DNA of 5,008 bases from Rhodobacterales bacterium UBA3077 (lineage in GTDB: Bacteria; Pseudomonadota; Alphaproteobacteria; Rhodobacterales; Rhodobacteraceae): positions 17,956-22,963 of the forward strand of contig DFBP01000186.1 of assembly GCA_002366685.1 (NCBI GenBank), in the 5' to 3' direction. Under the pieces are notes generated by a model. The model was not told the DNA's origin and did no database searches. It saw nothing but the letters and a program-made list of their open reading frames with translations. This document shows, piece after piece, positions 1-5,008 of the stretch. A program made the translations under genes and the position numbers. Each line of letters opens with the position of its first letter. Position 1 is the first letter of the stretch.

Positions 1-395
1 GCTGCATGAATCGCATCCAGCCCTGCCAGCATTTGGGTCATGATTGAGCCAAATTCCTGCAAGTTCGGCAATGGTCGCCGCGCGATCCGGTCCTCGATGG
101 TTTCCGATTCGATGAATTCCATCACCAGATAGGGCTGCTCATCTTGCTCGAGATAGTCAAATATCGTGACCAGATTGCCGTGCAAAACCCGCCCCGCCGC
201 TTTGGCTTCACGCGCAAAGCGCTCTAGCCATGAAGCGCGTTCATCTGTGCCCATCAGGTGTGTGTGTAGTGTTTTAATGGCCACAACCCGGTCAATATCC
301 GGGTCATGGCCTTTATAGACAACTCCCATCGCACCTTGGCCAAGCACAGAATCGATTTGGTATTTGCCAACGGTTTTTGGGGTCTCGGGGGTCAT
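1..395 (-). CDS. Hanks-type serine/threonine protein kinase, N-terminal part (cut by window edge)
   Basis: This is the first 131 codons of a eukaryotic-like Ser/Thr kinase of the PknB type, which phosphorylates Ser/Thr on protein partners using ATP. Visible motifs are the glycine-rich loop GQGAMGVVY (residues 19-27), the ATP-anchoring lysine in VAIK (K41), the likely helix-C glutamate in FAREAKAAG (E63), and a hinge at LVMEFIE (90-96). The sequence stops just past LDAIHA (126-131), so the HRD catalytic loop, the DFG motif and any C-terminal domains lie outside the window. No membrane segment precedes the kinase domain, so the N-terminus should be cytoplasmic. The ATG shares one base with the stop of the upstream haem/HAMP gene (TAATG) and has only a weak GGA-type ribosome site, which suggests translational coupling. 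Family assignment is firm; activity and targets are not shown. Confidence 0.93.
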   Translation of the reverse strand, partial: MTPETPKTVGKYQIDSVLGQGAMGVVYKGHDPDIDRVVAIKTLHTHLMGTDERASWLERFAREAKAAGRVLHGNLVTIFDYLEQDEQPYLVMEFIESETIEDRIARRPLPNLQEFGSIMTQMLAGLDAIHA

Positions 396-1267
396 TAATC
401 ATCCAGCAGTTTCATAGCGCTGTTTAACGAACGCCGCATCCGATTGAAAGACTCGGAAAGCGAAGAAATTTCATCTTTGCCCTTTTTCACATATTCGTCT
501 GCCGAGAAATCACCCATGCTCACTTGCTCAGATATTTGAGACATTACCGTCACAGGTTTCAAAACAATGCGGGACAGCATTATGTTCACCAAAATAATGA
601 CCACAGCAAAAGCCACAACAATGGCCGCCAGAATTACGATCACCAGATCAAGGGCACGCTTGTCAGCCAATGTCATCGGTGCCGAGATAATTTGCGCGCC
701 GATGGTTTCACCCAATTGCCAGCCAAATCCGTTTTCGGGGCCGTAAAGATCAAGCATGGCCGCGGGGGCTATGTCGGGGTCCGAGTGACAGCGGAGGCAG
801 CCCTCGTTGGTAATCTTGAACGGAAAGGCCACTACATAAGAGCGCCCGGAATCGGTTTCACGGATGCTTACAACGCGGTCAAGGCTCTGATCGGCGCGGA
901 GCTGGTCGATCAAAGCCGCTTCCCAGTCATTCGCAAGATCGTCGGGATTGGTTGGGTTGAGCGCGGCTTCTTTGTAGCTATAATCCGAAAAGCTTTCCTG
1001 AAAACGGGCAAAAACAGTTTGTGCCGAAAAGGACGGAACCGAGTGCGGGATAAACAGAATATCGTTGTCGTCCGCTAAAAGCGGCGTAATACCGGTTGAG
1101 GTATAATGCCGAACCGCAAGCGCATTCCCCCGAATAATCGCGATCTCGTTTTCGATCTCGTGAAGTGCGTTTTCCTGCGCTGCCCGATAACTGAGGAACG
1201 ATGCCGCCCCGAGCCCGATAATGCAGGCCGTAACCAATACAAGGTTAAACTTAGTCCGTAATTTCAT
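395..1267 (-). CDS. Membrane sensor with periplasmic Tll0287-like (DUF3365) c-type haem domain and HAMP domain
   Basis: A 290-residue protein with a short basic N-terminus, a first membrane segment at about 8-27, a periplasmic domain at about 28-205, a second membrane segment at about 206-231 and a HAMP domain at about 232-285. The periplasmic domain carries CLRCH (157-161), a CxxCH motif for covalent haem c attachment, and the surrounding pattern (YVVAFPFKITNEGC) resembles the Tll0287-like/DUF3365 family, which has a PAS-like haem fold. The HAMP part shows LKPV (236-239), MGDFS (251-255) and the second helix from KDEISSLSESFN onward. The protein ends only a few residues after HAMP, so it has no kinase, cyclase or methyl-accepting domain. 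The partner is probably the Ser/Thr kinase encoded next, overlapping by one base. The start is supported by AAAGGA seven bases upstream. The role as a redox or gas sensor is inferred. Confidence 0.9.
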   Translation of the reverse strand: MKLRTKFNLVLVTACIIGLGAASFLSYRAAQENALHEIENEIAIIRGNALAVRHYTSTGITPLLADDNDILFIPHSVPSFSAQTVFARFQESFSDYSYKEAALNPTNPDDLANDWEAALIDQLRADQSLDRVVSIRETDSGRSYVVAFPFKITNEGCLRCHSDPDIAPAAMLDLYGPENGFGWQLGETIGAQIISAPMTLADKRALDLVIVILAAIVVAFAVVIILVNIMLSRIVLKPVTVMSQISEQVSMGDFSADEYVKKGKDEISSLSESFNRMRRSLNSAMKLLDD

Positions 1268-1389
1268 AACCGATTCCTTTTTCCCCTAGGCACATTGTTA
1301 AATAAATGTATTACTGTCGTCTATCTTACGCCCATATAAACCGCATTATCATACTAAGCCTTTGGCGCTAATTAAAATAGGTATTACCG
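1268..1389. promoter_or_regulatory. Divergent AT-rich promoter region between sensor/kinase and caspase operons
   Basis: These 122 bases separate the divergent starts at 1267 (minus) and 1390 (plus) and are clearly richer in A and T than the flanking coding DNA, so promoters for both operons should lie here. The clearest box-like element is TATCAT (1347-1352, plus), five of six matches to a sigma-70 -10 box; its -35 partner (CTTACG, 1325-1330, 16-base spacer) is weak. On the minus strand GATAAT (1350-1345) overlaps the same place, without a convincing -35. A TATAAA sits at 1335-1340. The plus-strand gene has a weak ribosome site, AATAGGT, ending eight to nine bases before its ATG. The region is supported by gene layout; the individual boxes are uncertain. 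Confidence 0.5.
1275..1280 (-). promoter_or_regulatory. Ribosome binding site of the haem/HAMP sensor gene
   Basis: On the minus strand the sequence reads AAAGGA with seven bases before the ATG at 1267. It matches the anti-Shine-Dalgarno consensus well and supports the chosen start. Confidence 0.7.
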
Positions 1390-2571
1390 ATGTTTAGATA
1401 TTTTGCTGTAATTTTACTGACAGTTTACTTGCCATTTTCGGTAAGTGCGCAAACCAGAACTTTTAACGACGTATCCATTGTGGCGCTGATCGTGACCTCC
1501 GGCGGCGAAACGCCGGTTTCGGCCAGCGTCACAAAAACGCTCGAATCACTCGACGCGCAAACCTTGACGGCAAACGCGCCGAACGCCTCGGAAATGCGCT
1601 CGATCCTAAAGCGCTTTACGTCAGCCGCCATAGATACAGATATAGCAATTGTCTATTTTGACGGGGCCGTTCTTAAAATTGGAGACCGCGAATTTGTAGC
1701 GCCGGGTGGCATTCAGTTACGCAGGCCATCTGATCTTCTTACACGGGCTATTCCGCTTTCAGCACTGGCGCGCGCCACAGCGCTGGCCAACAATGGTGGG
1801 GTGGTGCTAGCGCATTCAACCGGTCAGAGTATCGACCTCATTGAGGGCGTAACCCTTGTTGAAACCGCCCCGCGCCCGCGCACCGGTACAAGCCCAATCC
1901 TATTCGCCAACGAAAATGCGGCGGTGAGCCTCGCCAGTGGTCTGGAAACTATGGCAAATACCGATGGCGATATTGACCTGACCGAGGCCCTTCAGGGCCT
2001 CTCGGCGATTGAGGGAATCAGTATTTCGGCGCTTCCTTCCCGGCCTGCTATGCTCCGCCAGCCCCCCCCGCTTGCGCCGGAAGTTACGGCCGCCACAACC
2101 AACCCTGTTTTGGAGGCAACACCTGAAGAACCTGCAACCGAAGGGTTGGAGCTACCTCAGGTTGGCAGCGACCCTGAGGACGTGACGCCGCTCGCCGAAA
2201 CAGATTCTGCAACTGAAGAAACGATAGCGGAAGAACCCGCCGAGACGCCCGTTTCCGACCCGGTTCCAGAAACGGAAGCATTACCCGTAGCCGAAAATAC
2301 AGCCCCCCAAAGCGACCAGGTTAACGATACGGCAGCCGCTGAAGAGTCAGAGCTTTCGATCGATGTGTTGCGTGCCATGCAAGGCGCGTTAACGCGCACA
2401 AACAAACGCACGCTCCAGCGTAATCTGAGGAACCTCGGGTTTTATCGTGGCTTGATCGACGGCATTTTCGGCCGACAAACAGAACGTGCAATCTCGGCTT
2501 ATCAGGACTCTATCGGGGCTACCGTTACCGGCGTATTAACACCTGCGCAGCTAGAAGCGTTGAGCGAATAA
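1390..2571 (+). CDS. Secreted pseudo-caspase (caspase fold lacking catalytic dyad) with C-terminal peptidoglycan-binding domain
   Basis: A 393-residue exported protein. A Sec signal peptide spans 1-20 (hydrophobic core, likely cut after SVSA). Residues about 28-210 follow the caspase p20 fold of the next gene product by eye: VSIVALIVTSGG matches its first strand, IAIVYFDGAVLKIGDREFV (86-103 region) aligns without gaps to its FFFAGHG strand and hairpin, and GGVVLAHST (136-144) aligns to the strand ending in DACR. The catalytic His falls on Ala93 and the catalytic Cys on about Ser143, so this copy should be proteolytically dead. A Pro/Glu/Thr-rich acidic linker (about 221-322) leads to a PG_binding_1 domain (about 333-391), with the typical LQRNLRNLGFYRGLIDGIFG and final LTPAQLEAL. 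The likely role is a wall-anchored partner or regulator of the active protease; this is inferred. The peptidoglycan-binding call is strong, the pseudo-caspase call moderately strong. Confidence 0.85.
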   Translation: MFRYFAVILLTVYLPFSVSAQTRTFNDVSIVALIVTSGGETPVSASVTKTLESLDAQTLTANAPNASEMRSILKRFTSAAIDTDIAIVYFDGAVLKIGDREFVAPGGIQLRRPSDLLTRAIPLSALARATALANNGGVVLAHSTGQSIDLIEGVTLVETAPRPRTGTSPILFANENAAVSLASGLETMANTDGDIDLTEALQGLSAIEGISISALPSRPAMLRQPPPLAPEVTAATTNPVLEATPEEPATEGLELPQVGSDPEDVTPLAETDSATEETIAEEPAETPVSDPVPETEALPVAENTAPQSDQVNDTAAAEESELSIDVLRAMQGALTRTNKRTLQRNLRNLGFYRGLIDGIFGRQTERAISAYQDSIGATVTGVLTPAQLEALSE

Positions 2572-2572
2572 A

Positions 2573-2601
2573 TTGCCAAAAAAGCCTTAAAGGGATAAGA
2601 T
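2573..2601 (+). promoter_or_regulatory. Candidate sigma-70-type promoter upstream of the active caspase gene
   Basis: TTGCCA (2573-2578, five of six matches to TTGACA) is followed by a 17-base spacer and TAAGAT (2596-2601, four of six matches to TATAAT). It starts just after the stop codon of the pseudo-caspase gene. If used, transcription would begin near 2608, allowing the protease gene to be expressed apart from the pseudo-caspase gene. Evidence is pattern matching only. Confidence 0.35.
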
Positions 2602-2622
2602 AGGCGAAGTGACTCGCCTGTC
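2599..2622 (+). promoter_or_regulatory. Nine-base inverted repeat (stem-loop or operator) before the caspase gene
   Basis: GATAGGCGA (2599-2607) and TCGCCTGTC (2614-2622) are complementary over nine positions, one being a G-T pair, around the six-base loop AGTGAC. No T-run follows, so an intrinsic terminator is unlikely. It overlaps the end of the candidate -10 box and the predicted transcription start. That placing suits a repressor operator or a 5' leader hairpin. An alternative GTG start at 2609 would lie in the loop. Confidence 0.45.
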
Positions 2623-2632
2623 ATGCCAATTC

Positions 2633-2637
2633 AGGGA
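2633..2637 (+). promoter_or_regulatory. Ribosome binding site favouring the ATG at 2648
   Basis: AGGGA lies ten bases before the ATG at 2648. Together with the ideal signal peptide produced from that ATG, it favours this start over the in-frame GTG at 2609. Confidence 0.5.
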
Positions 2638-2647
2638 CCGACATTTT

Positions 2648-4216
2648 ATGATAAGATTCTTGGTCATTTTAGCCTTATCAATCACGCTGCCCTTTGGGGC
2701 GTGGGCCGGCGAAAGAATCGCACTTCTGATTGGCAATTCGGACTATCAGCAAAATAACCTTGACCTGCCCAACCCCGCCAACGATGCCGCCGCCCTAGGT
2801 GAAAAACTCGAAACCCTCGGTTTTCAGGTGATCAAGGCTATCGATGTAGATCACACACAGATGACAGCGGCACTTACCGATTTTTCGGAAGCGGCCAAGG
2901 GGGCCGAAATGGCTGTGTTTTTCTTTGCGGGCCATGGCGTTCAGGTGAGCGGCGAAAACTATCTGGTTTCGACCGGGTTTGACGAATTCAGCGCTGCGGG
3001 TCTTGGCAACTCTGCCATAAGTATGACCGATGTTCGCAATGCATTTGAGACAGCTAGTGCTGACGTAGGAATCGTCATTCTAGACGCTTGCCGCAACAAC
3101 CCGTTTGTTGAAACAGGCCAGGCCCCGCCGGGGCTGGCGCGCTCCACCGGCGGGGCTGGCTTATTGATCGCCTATGCAACCGATCCCGGCAATGTGGCTT
3201 TTGACGGCACCGGAGAAAACAGCGTTTTCACCAACGCTATTATAGACAATATCGATGCAAAAGGCGTTGAGGCCCGGATCATGTTTGGCCGCGTGCGCCA
3301 GCAGGTAATTCTTGATACACGCGGACAGCAGATCCCATGGGTTGAAGAGGCGGTTCTGGGCGAGCATTACTTTGCTGGCAGGCAAGGCGTTGTGAATGTC
3401 GGAAACGCCTATTCACGCGAGCTATCGCTATGGCGCGAAATTTCCGCGACAACCGATATCGCTGCCTTTGAAGGGTATATCGCTGAATTCCCCGATGGGG
3501 TGTTTACCACATTTGCGAGTGATCGGATTAAAATGATTGAGCGGGCGCGAGCCGCAGGTGCACCATCGGGGCAGACAAGCACCGAGCTTTTGCAGGGCGA
3601 ACCTCCCGACCGTATCGAAAACGCGTTGGCGGTGCTTGGTTTTTTGCAGGCAACGCGTGACCTGTCGGGCGCCTCGCTTCAGCGCCTCGCAAGCGCATTT
3701 GATCTTTATCGCGTGCAACTACCCAACCCCGATGAGGCCAGCGCCGAGCGGCTTTACCAAGATGCAGCGCGTATGACCATATTTCTTGGTGCAACCACGG
3801 CGCAGCAACTTCGCACCGATATTGTATCGCTATCCAGTATAGACCGGACCCTGAAAATTGCGCGGGATGCCATCCGGGAAATTGAAGAAATTGCCAAAAC
3901 CAATCCGGATGCGCTCCCGATCCTGGTTGAATCCCGCCGCGATGTAACCGCAATCGAGGCTTCGCTTGATCAAGTTTTGGGACGGCTCGATGAAAGCCGG
4001 ATTTATTATCAGTCTCTCATTGATCAGGCACAGCAGTTCTTCCCTGAGAGTTTCACCCCTGAAGCAACCGAACAGGTATTGCCCCCAGCCGGGATGAGCC
4101 GCCTCGAGCAGCGCCTCGCAGATGATGCAGCATTATTTATTAAACACGTTCAGAGTTATACACCGGAAACAGAAGGAACCTATGCATGGCTGACCGACTT
4201 TTTGCCAACAAACTAG
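2648..4216 (+). CDS. Secreted caspase-family (C14, prokaryotic metacaspase/orthocaspase-like) protease
   Basis: A 522-residue protein when started at the ATG at 2648. That start gives a compact signal peptide (MIRFLVIL..., cut after AWA at 20); the in-frame GTG at 2609 would add 13 charged, unhelpful residues. The peptidase C14 domain covers about 22-245: ALLIGNSDY (25-33), the catalytic histidine in FFFAGHG (H96), and the catalytic cysteine in ILDACRNNP (C148), with the family's LLIAYATDPG (172-181) and GENSVFTNAI (189-198) following. Such enzymes usually cleave after Arg or Lys and may self-process. Residues about 256-296 resemble the WREI...F..YIAEFPDG segment often found after bacterial caspase domains. 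The rest (about 315-522) is mainly predicted helix of unknown function. It should act in the periplasm or envelope. It lies 76 bases after the pseudo-caspase gene and overlaps the lipoprotein gene by 31 bases. Substrates are unknown. Confidence 0.93.
   Translation: MIRFLVILALSITLPFGAWAGERIALLIGNSDYQQNNLDLPNPANDAAALGEKLETLGFQVIKAIDVDHTQMTAALTDFSEAAKGAEMAVFFFAGHGVQVSGENYLVSTGFDEFSAAGLGNSAISMTDVRNAFETASADVGIVILDACRNNPFVETGQAPPGLARSTGGAGLLIAYATDPGNVAFDGTGENSVFTNAIIDNIDAKGVEARIMFGRVRQQVILDTRGQQIPWVEEAVLGEHYFAGRQGVVNVGNAYSRELSLWREISATTDIAAFEGYIAEFPDGVFTTFASDRIKMIERARAAGAPSGQTSTELLQGEPPDRIENALAVLGFLQATRDLSGASLQRLASAFDLYRVQLPNPDEASAERLYQDAARMTIFLGATTAQQLRTDIVSLSSIDRTLKIARDAIREIEEIAKTNPDALPILVESRRDVTAIEASLDQVLGRLDESRIYYQSLIDQAQQFFPESFTPEATEQVLPPAGMSRLEQRLADDAALFIKHVQSYTPETEGTYAWLTDFLPTN
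4173..4177 (+). promoter_or_regulatory. Ribosome binding site of the glycine-zipper lipoprotein gene, inside the caspase gene
   Basis: AAGGA within AGAAGGAA lies eight bases before the ATG at 4186. It is the strongest Shine-Dalgarno match near the caspase gene's 3' end. It fixes the lipoprotein start and so supports the 31-base overlap as real. A nearby ATG at 4182 is out of frame. Confidence 0.75.
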
Positions 4217-4887
4217 TAGCCGCAGGATTAAGCGCATCACTCGTGATTAGCGGGTGCGTTCCTGTCATTACGCCCGGCATTCCGACAGTTACGGTAACCC
4301 GAACCGGCCTCACCCCCGAAGAAGAAGAGCTGCGGAGCCGTTCACAAGCTTTGCAAAAAACCATTATCGAAGGGGCCTCGCTGGGCGCCGCTGCCGGTGC
4401 CGCACTCAGCCTGGCCAACGGTGGCGACAATTTCTGGCGCAATGTCGCGATTGGTGCCGCTGTTGGTGGTTTGGCAGGGACCTATGTCGCGAGCTTGCAG
4501 CGCAACTTCGCCTCTCGCGAAGATCAGCTGAAACAGGCAATTTCGGATGTTCGCGCAACGAATGCGGAAACAAATGCAACCCTACAAGTTATGCGCACTG
4601 TTCAGGCGCGTGACCTTGCCGAGCTGAACGAACTTCGCACAGCTCTCGCCGCAGGTAGAACCGATGCCGCTTCTCTCGAAGCCCGCCTCAGCGTGGCGCG
4701 CGCAAATCTGGCAGATATGAACGGTGCCATTGAAGGCGCTCAAAACCGCGCCGGTGAATTTACGCAAGCACGGGATACCATGGCCAGCGAAGGTGAAACA
4801 GCCGAAATGGATGGCGAGCTTGCCCTACTTCAAGACCGCATTCAGCAAATGCGGGCTGTTGCCTCTGAACTATCGCAAAACGTCTAG
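4186..4887 (+). CDS. Lipoprotein with glycine-zipper segments and a long coiled coil
   Basis: A 233-residue predicted lipoprotein. The lipobox ISGC (21-24) places the lipidated cysteine at C24 after a hydrophobic signal. Next comes a Pro/Thr/Val stretch (25-44), an acidic turn (PEEEE) and then two glycine-zipper hydrophobic segments: GASLGAAAGAA (63-73, glycines four apart) and IGAAVGGLAGTYVASL (89-104). Residues about 105-232 are Ala/Glu/Gln/Arg-rich with no proline, consistent with a long alpha-helical coiled coil. Glycine zippers of this type occur in outer-membrane lipoproteins such as the 17-kDa antigen group and can insert into or oligomerise at membranes; that role here is inferred. 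The gene overlaps the protease gene by 31 bases and is followed after 11 bases by a second lipoprotein, so the three are probably co-translated. No named family was recognised for the full length. Confidence 0.88.
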   Translation: MADRLFANKLVAAGLSASLVISGCVPVITPGIPTVTVTRTGLTPEEEELRSRSQALQKTIIEGASLGAAAGAALSLANGGDNFWRNVAIGAAVGGLAGTYVASLQRNFASREDQLKQAISDVRATNAETNATLQVMRTVQARDLAELNELRTALAAGRTDAASLEARLSVARANLADMNGAIEGAQNRAGEFTQARDTMASEGETAEMDGELALLQDRIQQMRAVASELSQNV

Positions 4888-4890
4888 GAG
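4886..4890 (+). promoter_or_regulatory. Ribosome binding site of the second lipoprotein gene
   Basis: AGGAG overlaps the TAG stop of the preceding gene and lies eight bases before the ATG at 4899. It supports a short open reading frame that continues past the window edge. Confidence 0.75.
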
Positions 4891-4898
4891 ACCAGAAA

Positions 4899-5008
4899 AT
4901 GAAAAGATTATTACTTCTTGGCACAGCCATTTTCGCGTTCAGCGGCTGTGAAGTTTCGGAAGATCCGGCAGATGGCGGATTCATTTCGGGTGTGGTTGGC
5001 GTAGCTGG
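4899..5008 (+). CDS. Small lipoprotein, N-terminal part (cut by window edge)
   Basis: Thirty-six complete codons are visible. The product begins MKRLLLLGTAIFAFSGC, a short classical lipoprotein signal with lipobox FSGC and lipidated Cys17. It continues with an acidic stretch (EVSEDPADGG) and then FISGVVGVAG, whose spaced glycines could start another glycine-rich hydrophobic segment. The start is fixed by a strong AGGAG eight bases upstream, and the gap from the preceding lipoprotein gene is 11 bases, so the two are very likely one operon. Residues after the lipobox differ from the preceding protein, so there is no evidence of recent duplication. Acidic residues at the +2 and +3 positions do not help decide inner against outer membrane. 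Function is unknown. Confidence 0.8.
   Translation, partial: MKRLLLLGTAIFAFSGCEVSEDPADGGFISGVVGVA

Noticed and set aside
395..397. Sequencing error splitting a single fused sensor-kinase gene
   Set aside because: The stop and start form a classic TAATG coupling junction, and the kinase begins with a normal N-terminal lead (MTPETPKTVGKY) before its glycine loop, so two genes are more likely than one broken gene.
524..1078. Plus-strand open frame of 184 codons opposite the haem/HAMP sensor gene
   Set aside because: It is antisense to a well-supported gene with CxxCH, HAMP and membrane segments, has His/Arg/Asn-rich low-quality composition, and shows no domain.
2041..2075. Possible frameshift at the run of eight C (cccccccc, near 2064) in the pseudo-caspase gene
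   Set aside because: The annotated frame runs through the C-run into a coherent linker and an intact peptidoglycan-binding domain, so no break is needed; it remains only a slippage-prone spot.
2599..2622. Rho-independent terminator between the two caspase-fold genes
   Set aside because: The stem-loop is real, but no T-run follows it on either strand, so it is reported as a possible operator or leader hairpin instead.
3528..3953. Minus-strand open frame of 141 codons opposite the caspase gene
   Set aside because: Its Trp/His/Arg/Pro-rich composition is typical of a reverse-frame shadow, and the sense frame carries clear caspase motifs and continuous coding.
4254..4613. Plus-strand frame of 119 codons inside the glycine-zipper lipoprotein gene
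   Set aside because: It is Arg/Cys-rich shadow coding from GC-rich codons in another frame, with no ribosome site and no recognisable fold.

Overview
The window reads as chromosomal DNA from a Gram-negative alphaproteobacterium, probably a marine Rhodobacterales-type organism. This assignment is inferred from moderately high GC coding sequence, two lipobox lipoproteins, Sec signal peptides, a periplasmic c-type haem motif and the style of the caspase-fold proteins. No rRNA, tRNA, mobile element or CRISPR array was seen, so the taxonomy is not firm.

Layout: two gene groups diverge from an AT-rich intergenic region (1268-1389). On the minus strand lies a membrane protein with a periplasmic Tll0287-like (DUF3365) domain carrying a CxxCH haem c motif and a cytoplasmic HAMP domain (1267-395). 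Its stop codon overlaps by one base (TAATG) the start of a Hanks-type Ser/Thr protein kinase, which runs off the left edge after 131 codons (395-1). On the plus strand come four genes: a secreted caspase-fold protein with no recognisable catalytic His/Cys plus a C-terminal peptidoglycan-binding domain (1390-2571); a secreted caspase-family protease with an intact His/Cys dyad (2648-4216, re-started from an upstream GTG); a glycine-zipper, coiled-coil lipoprotein overlapping the protease gene by 31 bases (4186-4887); and the start of a second small lipoprotein (4899 to the right edge).

How the genes may work together (inference): the haem/HAMP protein would sense redox state or a ligand in the periplasm and pass the signal to the kinase, because the sensor ends right after HAMP with no output domain of its own. 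The divergent genes encode only envelope proteins: a wall-anchored pseudo-caspase, an active caspase-like protease and two lipoproteins. The most notable signals are the adjacent active and inactive caspase folds, and the split haem-sensor/kinase pair facing them. Together they could form an envelope stress or proteolysis system that I do not recognise by name.
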